A DNA stretch of 64,000 bases from Streptomyces torulosus (GCF_001419765.1 NZ_LIRK01000204.1:1-64000); one strand, 5' to 3'; positions 46,609-57,562 are shown, counted from the stretch's first letter. Notes: a model not told the origin generated them from the sequence alone. Made by a program: numbers and translations.

Positions 46609-47916
46609 TTGACCGATCCATGGGTGGCTCTGGAGCCGGGAGCCGACCCTGTCGAGCGAGTGCGGGTGCTGCGCCGTGCGCACGAGGCGTTCACCCAGGG
46701 CGGCGCGGTGGCCCGGCCGGTCCGTTCCGTGGTGGCCGATTCGTGGCGGCGCTCCGCGAAAGCCGGCGTCGGACCGGAGGGCACCGCACGTGTGGAACTG
46801 ACGGACGGCGACCTCGGTTCCTATCGCGCGGAGCACCCCCTCGCCAGGGTGATGCCGCTGGTCCGTGAGTTGCTGGGCACGTTCGCGGCGGACGGCGAGC
46901 ATCTGCTGGCCGTGTGCGACGCGCAGGGCAGGCTGTTGTGGGTGGAGGGACATCCGGCGACCAGACGCCGGGCGGACGGGATGAACTTCGTGCCGGGGGC
47001 GCGCTGGGCGGAGTCCGAGGTCGGGACCAACGCGCCGGGTACGGCCGTCGCCGTCGGCCGGCCGGTGCAGGTGTTCGCGGCCGAGCACTTCATACGGCAA
47101 GTGCAGCCGTGGACGTGTGCGGCCGCGCCGGTGCACGATCCGCGCACCGGTCGGGTGCTCGGCGCGATCGACATCACGGGCGGCGACCGGCTGGCACACC
47201 CGCACAGTCTCGGTTTCGTACAGGCGGTGGCTCGGGCCGCCGAGTCCCAGTTGGCGCTGCTCGCACCGCCCGGCGCCCCTGCCGACGCGCTGGAGCTGAC
47301 GGCCCTCGGTCGGGACGAGGCGCAACTCCTGGTGGCGGGAAGGAAGGTGAGGCTCAGCCGACGGCACAGCGAGATCCTGGTGCTGCTCGCCCGGCATCCG
47401 GAAGGGCTCTCCGGCGACGAGTTGCTCTGCGCCCTGTATGAGGACGAGTCGGTGACGCCGGTGACGTTGCGGGCCGAGCTGGCGAGGCTGCGCAGACTGC
47501 TCGGCCCCGGGTTGCTCGGTTCGCGTCCGTACCGGCTGATGGTTCCGGTGGAGTCCGATGTGGCGGTCGTGGAGCGGAGGTTGGAGACGGGTGCGGTGAC
47601 GGCGGCCGCGACGGCGTACGCAGGTCCGCTGCTGCCTGGCTCGCAGGCCCCGGCGGTCGCCCGACTGCGCCACAGACTCGCCGAGGGGCTGCGCACGGCT
47701 CTCATAGCCCGCCGCGATCCCGACCTGCTGGCCGACTGGGCGCACACGCCCTGGGGCGAGGAGGACCTCGACGTATGGCGCGCACTCGCGGCCGTACGAC
47801 CCACAGCGGCGGTACGCGCGCGATTGCGGGAACTGGAGACGGAGCTGCGTGCGGGAGGGCGGAGGCGTCCACGCCACGGGCCACGCGCAACGTCGTTGCA
47901 ACCGTCGGATTCCTAG
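46609..47916 (+). CDS. GAF-domain transcriptional regulator (AcoR-like)
   Basis: A 435-residue regulator: helical N-terminus SVVADSWRRSAKAGV, GAF domain (about residues 75-215) with GMNFVPGARWAESEVGTNAPGTA, and a C-terminal winged-helix region (VRLSRRHSEILVLLARHPEGLSGDELLCALY). There is no sigma-54 AAA+ domain, as usual in Streptomyces. The TTG start at 46609 is decided by GGGAGG 5 nt upstream. It lies 57 nt before an aldehyde dehydrogenase and probably activates it in response to an alcohol or aldehyde. Confidence 0.87.
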   Translation: MTDPWVALEPGADPVERVRVLRRAHEAFTQGGAVARPVRSVVADSWRRSAKAGVGPEGTARVELTDGDLGSYRAEHPLARVMPLVRELLGTFAADGEHLLAVCDAQGRLLWVEGHPATRRRADGMNFVPGARWAESEVGTNAPGTAVAVGRPVQVFAAEHFIRQVQPWTCAAAPVHDPRTGRVLGAIDITGGDRLAHPHSLGFVQAVARAAESQLALLAPPGAPADALELTALGRDEAQLLVAGRKVRLSRRHSEILVLLARHPEGLSGDELLCALYEDESVTPVTLRAELARLRRLLGPGLLGSRPYRLMVPVESDVAVVERRLETGAVTAAATAYAGPLLPGSQAPAVARLRHRLAEGLRTALIARRDPDLLADWAHTPWGEEDLDVWRALAAVRPTAAVRARLRELETELRAGGRRRPRHGPRATSLQPSDS

Positions 47917-47973
47917 CCTCCACAAGAGAGCCGCCCAACGGCGGGTGGCGCTTCTGGGGAGGCAGGTATTCCA

Positions 47974-49497
47974 ATGACCCGTTTCGCAGCACCTGGTACG
48001 GATGGCGCGGTCGTCTCCTACGAGGCGCGGTACGACCACTTCATCGGCGGTGAGTACGTGCCGCCGGCGCGCGGGCAGTACTTCGAGAACCCGAGTCCGG
48101 TGAACGGGCTGCCGTTCACGGAGATCGCGCGGGGCACGAGTGAGGACGTGGAGCGGGCGCTGGACGCGGCGCACGCGGCCGCGCCCGGCTGGGGTCGTAC
48201 GTCGGTGACGGAGCGTTCGGACATCCTGCGGAAGATCGCCGACCGGATGGAGGCGAACCTGGAGAAGCTGGCGGTCGCCGAGAGCTGGGAGAACGGCAAG
48301 CCGGTGCGCGAGACGCTGGCCGCCGACATCCCGCTCGCCATCGACCACTTCCGGTACTTCGCGGGGGTGGTGCGTGCTCAGGAGGGTTCGCTGGCGGAGC
48401 TCGACGACGACACGGTGGCGTACCACTTCCACGAGCCGCTGGGGGTGGTCGCTCAGATCATCCCGTGGAACTTCCCGATCCTGATGGCGACGTGGAAGCT
48501 GGCGCCGGCACTGGCGGCGGGCAACGCGGTCGTGCTCAAGCCGGCGGAGCAGACTCCGGCGTCGATCCATGTCTGGCTGAGCCTGGTCGCGGACCTGCTG
48601 CCGCCGGGCGTCGTGAACATCGTCAACGGGTTCGGGGTGGAGGCGGGGAAGCCGCTGGCGTCGAGCCCGCGGGTGGCGAAGGTGGCGTTCACGGGAGAGA
48701 CGACGACCGGGCGTCTGATCATGCAGTACGCCTCGGAGAACATCACGCCGGTGACGCTCGAACTCGGTGGCAAGTCGCCGAACATCTTCTTCGACGACGT
48801 GTGGTCGGCGAACGACGACTTCCGCGACAAGGCCCTCGAAGGCTTCACGATGTTCGCGCTCAACCAGGGCGAGGTGTGCACGTGCCCGTCGCGGGCGCTG
48901 GTGCAGCGTGGGCACTACGCCGAGTTCCTCGAGGCGGCCGTGGCCCGCACGGAGCAGATCAAGACGGGGCACCCGCTGGACACCGACACCATGATCGGGG
49001 CGCAGGCGTCCAACGACCAGTTGGAGAAGATCCTCTCCTACCTGGACATCGGCAGGCAGGAAGGGGCCAAGGTCCTCACGGGCGGGGAACGCATCGAGCA
49101 CGGTGGCGAGTTGAAGGGCGGCTACTACGTCCAGCCGACGATCTTCGAGGGCCATAACCGTATGCGGATCTTCCAGGAGGAGATCTTCGGGCCGGTCGTG
49201 TCCGTCACGTCGTTCGACGACTTCGACGACGCGATCAAGATCGCCAACGACACGCTGTACGGCCTGGGGGCCGGCGTGTGGACGAGGGACGCCAACACGG
49301 CGTACCGAGCCGGCCGTGCCATCCAGGCGGGCCGCGTCTGGACGAACTGCTACCACGCGTACCCCGCACACGCCGCGTTCGGCGGCTACAAGGGTTCGGG
49401 CATCGGCCGCGAGACCCACAAGATGATGCTGGACCACTACCAGCAGACGAAGAACATTCTTTGTTCTTACAGCCCTCAGAAGCTCGGGTTCTTCTAG
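47974..49497 (+). CDS. NAD-dependent aldehyde dehydrogenase (ExaC/AldA type)
   Basis: A 507-residue ALDH: oxyanion Asn in [10 protein letters not shown], general base in LELGGKSPN, nucleophile Cys in [11 protein letters not shown] (unusually two cysteines spaced by Thr), and [10 protein letters not shown]. It oxidises acetaldehyde or similar to the acid. The GAF regulator immediately upstream supports inducible expression. A DUF779 gene that I recall as a frequent downstream companion is not visible here. Confidence 0.92.
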   Translation: MTRFAAPGTDGAVVSYEARYDHFIGGEYVPPARGQYFENPSPVNGLPFTEIARGTSEDVERALDAAHAAAPGWGRTSVTERSDILRKIADRMEANLEKLAVAESWENGKPVRETLAADIPLAIDHFRYFAGVVRAQEGSLAELDDDTVAYHFHEPLGVVAQIIPWNFPILMATWKLAPALAAGNAVVLKPAEQTPASIHVWLSLVADLLPPGVVNIVNGFGVEAGKPLASSPRVAKVAFTGETTTGRLIMQYASENITPVTLELGGKSPNIFFDDVWSANDDFRDKALEGFTMFALNQGEVCTCPSRALVQRGHYAEFLEAAVARTEQIKTGHPLDTDTMIGAQASNDQLEKILSYLDIGRQEGAKVLTGGERIEHGGELKGGYYVQPTIFEGHNRMRIFQEEIFGPVVSVTSFDDFDDAIKIANDTLYGLGAGVWTRDANTAYRAGRAIQAGRVWTNCYHAYPAHAAFGGYKGSGIGRETHKMMLDHYQQTKNILCSYSPQKLGFF

Positions 49498-49962
49498 AGC
49501 CTGAAGTCGGGTTGTCTGAGGCACCGTTGCGCCGCCTTGTCGAAGCGCCGGGGGCCGGCCACCGGCCTGTCCCCGGCGCTGGCGGTGGGCCCGCTGGTCC
49601 TCGGGCTGAGCGATGGTGGCCTTGATCCCTCACCGGAGCGAACATCGGGTTGTCACCCCGCTGACCGGTATCAAGGGGCGCTGACGGGGTGCGTCGACCC
49701 GATGCGGGGGCGGCGGACGGGGCCTGGGTCCGCCGCCCCTCGTCGTGTGCGAGGGGGGTGACTCCGGGCCCCGCGAGGTACAGGCCGGGGCCGGACAGGC
49801 CCCACCCGTGACCACGCCGATGACGAACCCGGCCGGCAGTCCCGGTGGACACCGACTGCAGTACTCACGGCCCCCAACTTCCTTACTGTTACTCTACTTT
49901 GACTTTCAACAAGCGCCAATCGCACGCACACATCAGGCACCCCTGACGGGAGACAGCAGCAC
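49498..49962. other. Intergenic region with terminator
   Basis: 465 bp without a convincing gene. The first 200 bp has open frames of no recognisable family. It holds the hairpins at 49707-49756. Around 49877-49920 is an unusually AT-rich patch, the likely promoter of the methyltransferase, but no well-spaced hexamer pair was found. Confidence 0.5.
49707..49756 (+). terminator. Double terminator with overlapping arms
   Basis: GGGGCGGCGGA (49707-49717) pairs with TCCGCCGCCCC (49729-49739). CCCCTCG (49736-49742) also pairs with CGAGGGG (49750-49756). The two stems share four bases, so only one complete stem forms at a time. Confidence 0.65.
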
Positions 49963-50775
49963 GTGGACACCTCCGGACCACGCACGGCCGAGAGCCTTGC
50001 CGCACGCTTCCACGACGTCGACTCGTCCGGCGTCCCCGAGGACTTCATCGCCTATCTGCGGAAGATGGAGGAGAGCGAGAGCGGTCGCGCGGTGCGAGAG
50101 GCCACCTACCGCGCCCTGAAGACCGCCGAGGGCAAGGGAACCGACATCGGGTGCGGCGCGGGGCGCGCCGTAGCGGACCTCGTACGGCTCGGAAAGGACG
50201 CCGTGGGAGTCGACAGCAGCCAGGCCATGGTCGACGCGGCCTCGGCCAGGTTCCCGCACTGCCGCTTCCTCCAAGGCAGCGCCTTCGAGCTGCCGTTCGA
50301 GGACGGTGAACTGTCGTGGTACCGGTCCGAGCGGACCTTCCTCCACTTCGGCGATCCCGCCGAGGCACTGTCCGAGGCCCGCAGGGTGTTGAGGCCGGGC
50401 GGAACCATCGTTCTCGCGGACCCCGATCTCGGGTCGATGGCGGTGAGTTCACGGATCCCCGCGACGACCGAGGCGGTCAAGCGCGCGTTCTGTTCAGCCG
50501 TCCCGAATCCCCACTCCGGCACCCGCAGCGCCTCCCACCTCGCCGACGCTGGCTTCACCGACATCGAGGTCGTTCCCATCATGGCGGCGCTGAACGACCA
50601 CGCGTCCGCGTTCGGCGTGGTGCTGGAGCCGGCCCTGACGGCGGCTCTCACCCAAGGCGTCGTCAGCGAGGAGGAGGCGGCGCGGTGGAAGGACGACCTG
50701 AGCGATCTCTCGCGCCGGAACGCCTTCACCGCGACGGCGACCTTCTTCGTCACCACGGCCCGCCAGGCGTCCTAG
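49963..50775 (+). CDS. Class I SAM-dependent methyltransferase
   Basis: A 270-residue methyltransferase: TDIGCGAGRAV (motif I), VGVDSSQAMVDAA, LPFEDGELSWYRSERTFLH and ARRVLRPGGTIVLADPD. The layout is UbiE/small-molecule-like, with a C-terminal helical cap. GTG 49963 has GGGAGA about 9 nt upstream. Substrate unknown; the divergent-terminated neighbour at 51021 is an acid-activating ligase, with no clear pathway link. Confidence 0.86.
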   Translation: MDTSGPRTAESLAARFHDVDSSGVPEDFIAYLRKMEESESGRAVREATYRALKTAEGKGTDIGCGAGRAVADLVRLGKDAVGVDSSQAMVDAASARFPHCRFLQGSAFELPFEDGELSWYRSERTFLHFGDPAEALSEARRVLRPGGTIVLADPDLGSMAVSSRIPATTEAVKRAFCSAVPNPHSGTRSASHLADAGFTDIEVVPIMAALNDHASAFGVVLEPALTAALTQGVVSEEEAARWKDDLSDLSRRNAFTATATFFVTTARQAS

Positions 50776-50784
50776 CACTCCAAC

Positions 50785-50811
50785 GGTACCGCGCCAGCAG
50801 AGCGCGGTACC
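50785..50811 (+). terminator. Terminator after the methyltransferase
   Basis: GGTACCGCGC and GCGCGGTACC are perfect 10-bp arms with a 7-nt loop, 9 nt after the methyltransferase stop. Confidence 0.8.
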
Positions 50812-50976
50812 GCAGTCACGCGGCGACCTGATGCGAGGGCTCGTGCCCGAGGGCTGGTCCGCCACCTCGGTCGCGGTTCGCGGCACCAGCGCCTCTCAAG
50901 GGCCAGGGCCACAGACCCGCCGCGTCTTCCTCTGACAGAGGCGAACCCACGCGGGGTCGGCGCAGGGCCTGACAGT

Positions 50977-51010
50977 CGGGTCGCCCAGGGATGGTCTCCC
51001 GGGCGACCCG
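50977..51010 (-). terminator. Terminator after the AMP-dependent ligase
   Basis: CGGGTCGCCC and GGGCGACCCG are perfect 10-bp arms around a 14-nt loop, just downstream of the ligase stop on the minus strand. Confidence 0.75.
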
Positions 51011-51020
51011 AACCTCTCGG

Positions 51021-52661
51021 TCAGTCCGAGCGGAGCCGAAGCCGTTCCCGGAGCAGGTTCTTCCGCACCTTGCCGGTCTCGTTGCGCGGCAGTTGGGGCA
51101 GGAGTTCCAGGTGGGAGGGCAGACACCATTCGCTCATGCCGAGCCCGCCGAGCCAGTCGCGCAGCCCTTCAAGGGTGGGCGTCCGCTCCCCCGGGACGAC
51201 GACCGCGCAGGCGAGTTCGCCGCCATGGCCGTCCGGGTAGCCGACCAGGGCGACATCTCGTACGTCGGGGTGGTCCAGCAGTGCCGACTCCACGTCACTG
51301 ACCGGGATCATGATGACGCCGATCCGGTCTTCGGCACGGCCGTGGAGGCGGATGCCGCCGTGGCCGTCCGGCGCCGCGAGGTCACCCGTGTCGTACCAGC
51401 CGTCGTCGTGCTCGGCCAGCACGGTCAAACGGCCGTCGTCCCGGCCCCAGGTGGCCAGGCACAGCGAAGGGCTGCGCACGAAGAGACGCCCGGGTCGGTC
51501 GTCGCTGATCGGGTGGTCGGCCCGCAGGTCGATCTCATGGCCCGGCGCGCAACGCCCGACCGTGCGTCCGGCCAGGTCCGGGTGCTCTCCGGCGCGGGTG
51601 AAGGTGTTGGCGCCCTCCGTCATGCCCCAGCCCACGTCCAACGGGATGCCGAAGGTCTCCGTCACCCGCCTGAACAGCGGCTGCGGGACCGTGGTGCCTC
51701 CCGCGCGGATGATGCGCACGGCGTCCAGTCGCCTCGAGGTGCGTTCCATCGCGTCGATCAGCGCGGAGAGGAAGACCGGGACGATGACCATCCAGGTGAC
51801 CCGCGCCTGGGCCAGGAAGGGGACGATGGCCTCCGGCGCCCAGCGGTCCGTCATGACCGCGCACCCCCCGCGGTGCAGCGGCATGAAGATCCCCATGGTG
51901 AGGCCGACGATGTGCGTCGCCGCGTTCGGTGAGTAGACGCGGCTGTGCGGGCCGATGCCGTCGGCGGCCGCGACGGGGGCGTACCAGGCGTACAAGGTGT
52001 TGAGGGTGTGCAGTACGGCCTTCGGCTCACCGGAGGTACCGGAGGTGAACAGCACCAGGGAGACCCGGTCCGGGTCCACCACGGACGGATCAGGCAGGGT
52101 GCTGTGCTCCGTGTGCTCGAAGAAGTCGCGGAAGTCGAGTTCCCCGTCGTCCCCGTCGGCGGTTCGCTCACCGAGCACCACGCGGTGGCGCAGTGCGGGC
52201 AGCCGGGGTGCCATGTCGGCCAGCGCCGCGGCGTGCTCGAAGTCGTCCCACCGGTCGATGGTCACGCAGACGACGGCGTCCAGCCGGCGGAGCATCCGCT
52301 CCAGCTCACGAGGGCGGAACGCGCACATGATGGGCGCGGCGACGGCCCCGAGCCGGGCGCAGGCCAGGAGCAGCGGTCCGACCTGCCAGACGTTCGGCAG
52401 CTGCATCGCGACGACGTGACCGCTGCGCACCCCCAGCGCGTGCAACGCGCCGGCGAAGCGGTCCACGTACTCGGCGTACCGCGCGTAGCTCATCTGTACG
52501 GGGCCCCGGCCGGCCTCCGACACGAGAAGGGCAGGGGCGTCGGGAGTCTCGGCACTCCACCGCGCCAGGTCGTCCAGGATGGTGTCGGGTCGCCAGAGGC
52601 CCTCCTTGCGGTACCGCTCCACGGTGTCGGCGGACGGGCGTAACGTCGTGATCGGGTTCAC
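51021..52661 (-). CDS. AMP-dependent acyl-CoA synthetase/ligase
   Basis: A 546-residue ANL-superfamily enzyme: LFTSGTSGEPKAV (P-loop), GWGMTEG, WYDTGDLA, GRAEDRIGV hinge and C-terminal catalytic Lys in NETGKVRK. The VAMQLPNVWQVGPLLLACARLGAVAAPIM region resembles cyclohexanecarboxylate/aryl-acid ligases. It activates a carboxylic acid as AMP ester, usually to CoA thioester. The start is GTG 52661 with weak GGA upstream. No carrier protein lies nearby, so a CoA ligase is more likely than an aryl-carrier loader. Confidence 0.88.
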   Translation of the reverse strand: MNPITTLRPSADTVERYRKEGLWRPDTILDDLARWSAETPDAPALLVSEAGRGPVQMSYARYAEYVDRFAGALHALGVRSGHVVAMQLPNVWQVGPLLLACARLGAVAAPIMCAFRPRELERMLRRLDAVVCVTIDRWDDFEHAAALADMAPRLPALRHRVVLGERTADGDDGELDFRDFFEHTEHSTLPDPSVVDPDRVSLVLFTSGTSGEPKAVLHTLNTLYAWYAPVAAADGIGPHSRVYSPNAATHIVGLTMGIFMPLHRGGCAVMTDRWAPEAIVPFLAQARVTWMVIVPVFLSALIDAMERTSRRLDAVRIIRAGGTTVPQPLFRRVTETFGIPLDVGWGMTEGANTFTRAGEHPDLAGRTVGRCAPGHEIDLRADHPISDDRPGRLFVRSPSLCLATWGRDDGRLTVLAEHDDGWYDTGDLAAPDGHGGIRLHGRAEDRIGVIMIPVSDVESALLDHPDVRDVALVGYPDGHGGELACAVVVPGERTPTLEGLRDWLGGLGMSEWCLPSHLELLPQLPRNETGKVRKNLLRERLRLRSD

Positions 52662-52738
52662 AGTTCCACTTTTCTCAGGGTGATCGCGTCATTTCATTGC
52701 GTGGGAGCGGCCGTTGGTGCCGTCCCGGACCGTGCCGG

Positions 52739-53662
52739 TCATTCCTGGCCCAGTCCCTCGCGCCAGCTCGGCCGCAGCGGCTTCCAGCCCAGAGCCGTAC
52801 GGGCCCGGTCATTGGCCGCGCCGTGCGCGGCGGTGAGCTGATGGGCCAGGAACCAGCCGAGCAGCTGGGGCGCGTGGTCCGCCGGGATCGTACGAGGGGC
52901 CGGGCCGCCCAGCGCTTGGGCGTAGTGCGGCAGCCACTGCGCGGCCGGGGCCGGGTCGTCGTCCGTCACATGGAACACCCCGGTGGCCTCCGACTCGACG
53001 GCGGCGACCGTGGCCGCCACTGCGTCCTCCACGTGCAGGAACGACGTGATCCCGGTGCCGTTCCCGGGCAGCGGGAGCTGCCCGGCCCGTACCGCCTGGG
53101 CTGCCCCACCGTCGCGGGCGTACATGGTGCCGGGGCCGTACAGCGTGCCGTATCGCAGGACCGCGCCGGCGAGCGGCCCGCTGTTCAGAACCAGCCGCTC
53201 CAACTCGGCGACAGCCCGTACGGTGGCGGCCCAGCCGGGATCGGGTGCGTCCACGTACAGCGGTGCGTCCTCGTCGAGGACCAGTTCCTCGGCCGGGGCG
53301 GCCGCGAAGGCGATGGACTGCGCGACCAGCCGTCCCGCTCCGGCCGCCCGGGCCGCCTCCATCAGGTTGGCGGTGCCTTCGGTACGCAGCCGCGCGGTCA
53401 GGGTGAAGGCCGCCACCGGGTCGTCGCCCAGCAGGCGCAGCGCCGTCATCTGATGGACCACCACCTCGGGGCGGGCGGTCGACACCGCCGACAGCAGGGC
53501 ATCGCGGTCGAGGGCGTCGGCGACCACGACGCTGTCCGCCTCCGGGGCCCGCTCCCGCGACTCCTGGCGTACCAGCGCGCTCACCTCGTGGCCCCGTGCC
53601 CGCAGCGCTCCCACCAGGGGGTGTCCGATCACTCCGGTGGCCCCGGCGACGAGAATACGCAT
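52739..53662 (-). CDS. NAD(P)-dependent epimerase/dehydratase family protein
   Basis: A 307-residue extended-SDR-like protein: Rossmann GATGVIGHP, VVVADALDRDALLSAV, and LRYGTLYGPGTMYARDG with the substrate-side tyrosines. The canonical YxxxK is not obvious (VRAVAELERLVL region lacks it), so it may be an atypical reductase or regulator-type SDR. GGAGG lies 8 nt before ATG 53662. It is 77 nt upstream of the ligase on the same strand, possibly co-transcribed. Confidence 0.83.
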   Translation of the reverse strand: MRILVAGATGVIGHPLVGALRARGHEVSALVRQESRERAPEADSVVVADALDRDALLSAVSTARPEVVVHQMTALRLLGDDPVAAFTLTARLRTEGTANLMEAARAAGAGRLVAQSIAFAAAPAEELVLDEDAPLYVDAPDPGWAATVRAVAELERLVLNSGPLAGAVLRYGTLYGPGTMYARDGGAAQAVRAGQLPLPGNGTGITSFLHVEDAVAATVAAVESEATGVFHVTDDDPAPAAQWLPHYAQALGGPAPRTIPADHAPQLLGWFLAHQLTAAHGAANDRARTALGWKPLRPSWREGLGQE

Positions 53663-54709
53663 GATTCATTCCTCCGTATCGGTAGAGAGAGGGGTGGCGA
53701 ACCGCCTCAGCGGACGGCACGCCTTGTCACGCCTGTGCGGACCGTTCTCGGTCAGAAGCACGCCGAGTCCCTCGGCCCGGCCCGCGTGGATGTCGCGCAC
53801 GAGCACCCGTAGCCTTCCGGCGAACCGCCCGTCCGCACCCTGGCGAGGACGACGTTCCGTCGGAGCGTGCGGACGGTTCCGGGGCGCGGCGCGAGGTGTC
53901 CTGGAGGAGGCCGTTGGTGGGCGCATCCGCCGCTTCCCCGCCAGGACGGCGGCCGGGCGGGCCGGTCGCGTCGAGGGCATGGGGTCCGCAGGGGGCGAGC
54001 ACGTGGCGCCGCGCGCAGGCCTCGATCGCGTCGGGCCGGGAGGCCGGGAGGCCGTCGGGTACCCCGGGAAAGATCTTGCGGCAGGACAGCAACTGGGCTT
54101 CCGTGCTCATGCCTTCGCCCCGCGCCGGACGGCCTCGCCTCCGAATCCGCCGAGGCGCGGCGAGGCCAAGGGGCCGACGTCGGGGACCGGGATATCCACG
54201 CCTGAGCGCGACTCCCGTCGCAGGGGCGGGCTCGACCGGCTCAGCGAGTCGAGATCTAACGCTCCGACGGCCACCGTGGTCACGTGTGGACACCGGCCGA
54301 CGACCGTCGCCTTGACCGAAATCGTGTGCCCCGTTCTCGCATGCCGCCGCCACTTCCACACCCGAAAAGCGATGGTCGTACAACTTTCAAGGACCTGCCG
54401 GACATCAGCATTCCCGGTGTGATCACACGTTGGCAAGGCGTAGTCACCGGTGGATTTTTATGCCGACCGGCGCATGATTACCGAAGAGGAAGGGGCAATG
54501 GCGGCTGCTGTCGTCATGCCGGCTCGACGGCGCCGGGCACGGAGTTTGTGGAGCCGCCAGGCGGCCCGACAGATGGCCGCCGCGAAGCTCGCCGCCCGAA
54601 TCCGCACGATTACCGTGACTCGGACGGCACCTACACCGCACCGCTGTTTCTTCGCGCCGCAGGCCACGGCGAACGCCGCACCGGTAGGCAACTCCGACAG
54701 GCCGCCTGA
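53663..54709. other. 1-kb region without a convincing gene; probable island boundary
   Basis: No open frame here has a recognisable domain. A minus-strand frame at 53666-53980 contains GRLRVLVRDIHAGRAEGLGV and could be a small degenerate gene. A plus-strand frame ending near 54709 has a HDYRDSDGTYTAPLFLRAAG patch. Around 54440-54500 composition falls to near-even GC. It separates housekeeping-like genes from the carbohydrate island, so it may be the scar of integration or gene loss. Confidence 0.45.
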
Positions 54710-57562
54710 CTACATGCGCTGGAGTTGGAATCGCTGGTTGGCGCTACCCGTGGCCGCCCACTGGGAGATGCGGGCTCCGTCGGCGGTGGAGGCCTCCCAC
54801 ACGTCCAGGGCGAGGCCGCTCTGCCGGTTGACCAGACTGATCACGCCACTGCCGTGGTCGACTGTCCGCCACTGCTGGCCAGCGGCGTTGGTATCCGGCT
54901 GCTGGGTGATGTCGGCGCCGCTGCTGCCACTGGCCGCGTGCAGGACCAGACCACTGCGCCCCACCCGGATCTTGTAGTGTCCGTCGTCGGAGGGCAGGAA
55001 CTCGAAGTGCTGGTTGCGACCGGTGGCGATCTGCCACTGGACCAGCAGCGCACCGGCGCCCGAGGACGCACCATTGATGTCGGCAGCCTTGCCGCTGTGC
55101 TGGGCCACCAGCCGATACGCCACGCCGGCCTCCACCGGCCCCGACCTGACTGCGGACGCGCGATAGGTCTTGCCGGCCTGGCCGGCGAACTCGATGAGAT
55201 CGGCCTCGAGCCGCTTCGGCTGGACCGGCTCGCCGCTCGCATCGTCCCGCAGCGTGAAGTCGCCGGCGAAGATCCGGCTGCGCACCCGGACGGCACCGGT
55301 TCGGTCGGGTGTGACGACGAACTCGATCCGGCCGCTGCTCCACTCGGCGCCGACGGTGTACCCGCCGCGACCCCGCAGTCCGCTCACACGCCCGGTGGGC
55401 CAGGCGGCCGGCAGCGCCGGCAGCACATGCAGTTCCCCGTTGTGGCTGTGCAGCAACATCTCCGCGATGCCCGAGGTGGCGCCGAAGTTGCCGTCGATCT
55501 GGAACGGTGGGTGCAGGTCGAACATGTTGGGCGCGAGCCGGTCCGTGCGCACCAGGTCCCGGATCAGCTTGTGGGCCCGGGCACCGTCCTCCAACCGCGC
55601 CCAGAAGTTGATCTTCCATGCGAGCGACCAACCCGTCCCGTCGTCACCGCGCAGTTCCAGCGTCCGCCGCGCGGCCTCGTGCAACTGGGGTGTCCCGCGC
55701 TTGGTGATCTGGTTGCTCGGATGCAGACCGTACAGGTGGGAGACGTGCCGGTGATTCCGCTCGGTCTCCACCCAGTCGGCAAGCCACTCCTGGACATTGC
55801 CCCGGGAGCCGACCCGTGTCGGGGCCAGCCGGTCCCGGGCCGCCAGTGCCTGAGCGCGGAAGGTCGCGTCCACGCCGAGGATTTCGCCGGCGCGGGCGAC
55901 GCTGTTGAAAAGGTCGCGCAGGATCTGGTTGTCCATGGTGGGCCCCGCGCAGACGGTGGCGTTCGTATGGTGAGCGAGCTCCGGAGAGTTCGACGGGTTG
56001 GTGACCAGGTGTCCGAGCGTCGGATGGGCGACCAGGGTGTCGAGGAAGAACTGGGCGGCGCCCTTCAGGGCCGGATAGTTCGAGCGGAGGAAGTCGATGT
56101 CACCGGTGAACAGGTAGTGGTCCCAGATCAGGGTGGCCAGCCATGCGCCGCCGGTCTGCCACATCCCCCACCGCGCTTCGTCGACGACCGAGGCGCCCCG
56201 CCACGCGTCGGTGTTGTGATGCGTCACCCAGCCGCCGGCGCCGTACTGCGCCTGTGCCACCCGGGCGCCGGTCACGGTCAGGTCGTTGACCATGTCGAAG
56301 ACCGGGAGGAAGCATTCGGGCAGGTTCGTCGTGTCGGCGGGCCAGTAGTTCATCGGCAGGTTGGCGTTGACGGTGAACTTCGAGTCCCAGGACGGAGCCA
56401 TCTGGTCGTTCCAGATGCCCTGCAGGTTCGCCGGCTGGGTGCCCGGCCGCGAGGACGAGATGAGCAGATACCGGCCGAACTGGAACAACAAAGCGGAGAA
56501 CTGCGGGTCGTTCACTTGCGCGTGCTGTGCGATCCGTACGTCGGTCGGCTGGTCGGCCGCCGCCGTACGTCCCAGATCGACCGACACCCGGTCGAACAGC
56601 GCCTGATAGTCGGCGAGATGCCGAGTGCGTAGTTGGTCGATGCCGGCGTTGCGGGCAGCGTTGAGGTGGCTCCGCGCGATCCCCTGGTAGTCGCCGTCGA
56701 CCTTCCGGAAGTTGACGTAGCTGGAGCCGATCGACACCAGCACCGTCACGCTGGTGGCACCGGAGACCCGTAGCGTGCCGCCCGAGCTGCTGACCGTGCC
56801 GCCCGTCACGGCGGCGTGGGCCAGGGCGAGGAACCGGACCCGTCCGGCGATGCCCTCCATGGTGCCGGAGGTGCCGTCGAGGGCGATCGTGGCCCCGTCC
56901 GGGCTGGACAGCGTTGTCCGTTGAGGACTGTCGAACGTGGCGCTGAAGGTGATGGCGTTGGCCCGGTCGGCCGTCAGCCGGACCACGATCACCTGGTCCC
57001 GTGCGCTGGCGAACACCTCACGCTGGTACCGCACGCCGTTCAGCACATAGGTCGTGAGGGCCGTGGCGGTGGTGAGGTCGAGGGTCCGGTTGTACTGCGA
57101 GGCACCGGTGGCGCTGCCGAAGGAGAGCCGAAGGTTTCCGACCGGCTGGTAGGCCAGCTGTCCGGCCGGGCTGCCCAGCATCGTCTGATTGATCAGGTCC
57201 TGCGCCGGCCCCCACTGATCCGCGAAGACCCGCCGCCGGATCTCGGCGATGTTGGCCGCGCCACGAGTGTTGGCGGAGTCGTACGGACCGCCGGCCCAGA
57301 CGGTGTCCTCGTTGAGCTGCAGCCGTTCGGTGTCGACGTTGCCGAACACCATCGCGCCGAGGCGTCCGTTGCCGATCGGCAGTGCCCGCAGCCAGTCCGC
57401 GCCGGCCGGCTTGTCGTACCACAGGGCGAGATCGTTGGCGGCCAGAACCTCCGGCGGCGCGGCCGAGCCGCTCCTGGCGACGGCCGTCCAGCCACCCGGC
57501 ACGATCCCTGCTCCAGCCGCCGCCCCGGCGGCGAGAAACCGTCTGCGTGTCACTTCGGACAT
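54710..57562 (-). CDS. GH95 alpha-L-fucosidase with ricin-type lectin domain
   Basis: A 950-residue secreted enzyme. Twin-arginine signal [17 protein letters not shown]95 N-domain opening [28 protein letters not shown]; catalytic (alpha/alpha)6 barrel with [10 protein letters not shown] (paired Asn), NPSNSPE (general acid Glu) and [16 protein letters not shown] (Asp). Residues about 815-950 form a ricin-like beta-trefoil ([35 protein letters not shown]). It removes terminal alpha-1,2-fucose (or galactose) from xyloglucan or glycans outside the cell. GGGAG precedes ATG 57562. Confidence 0.92.
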   Translation of the reverse strand: MSEVTRRRFLAAGAAAGAGIVPGGWTAVARSGSAAPPEVLAANDLALWYDKPAGADWLRALPIGNGRLGAMVFGNVDTERLQLNEDTVWAGGPYDSANTRGAANIAEIRRRVFADQWGPAQDLINQTMLGSPAGQLAYQPVGNLRLSFGSATGASQYNRTLDLTTATALTTYVLNGVRYQREVFASARDQVIVVRLTADRANAITFSATFDSPQRTTLSSPDGATIALDGTSGTMEGIAGRVRFLALAHAAVTGGTVSSSGGTLRVSGATSVTVLVSIGSSYVNFRKVDGDYQGIARSHLNAARNAGIDQLRTRHLADYQALFDRVSVDLGRTAAADQPTDVRIAQHAQVNDPQFSALLFQFGRYLLISSSRPGTQPANLQGIWNDQMAPSWDSKFTVNANLPMNYWPADTTNLPECFLPVFDMVNDLTVTGARVAQAQYGAGGWVTHHNTDAWRGASVVDEARWGMWQTGGAWLATLIWDHYLFTGDIDFLRSNYPALKGAAQFFLDTLVAHPTLGHLVTNPSNSPELAHHTNATVCAGPTMDNQILRDLFNSVARAGEILGVDATFRAQALAARDRLAPTRVGSRGNVQEWLADWVETERNHRHVSHLYGLHPSNQITKRGTPQLHEAARRTLELRGDDGTGWSLAWKINFWARLEDGARAHKLIRDLVRTDRLAPNMFDLHPPFQIDGNFGATSGIAEMLLHSHNGELHVLPALPAAWPTGRVSGLRGRGGYTVGAEWSSGRIEFVVTPDRTGAVRVRSRIFAGDFTLRDDASGEPVQPKRLEADLIEFAGQAGKTYRASAVRSGPVEAGVAYRLVAQHSGKAADINGASSGAGALLVQWQIATGRNQHFEFLPSDDGHYKIRVGRSGLVLHAASGSSGADITQQPDTNAAGQQWRTVDHGSGVISLVNRQSGLALDVWEASTADGARISQWAATGSANQRFQLQRM

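Noticed and set aside
46270-49524. A 1,084-codon minus-strand open frame.
   Set aside because: It is antisense to the amidase, GAF regulator and aldehyde dehydrogenase; it is Arg/His/Leu-rich and shows no conserved motif.
49537-49761. A possible transposase fragment after the aldehyde dehydrogenase.
   Set aside because: The short frame has no DDE motif or terminal inverted repeats, and its translation does not extend into any transposase signature.
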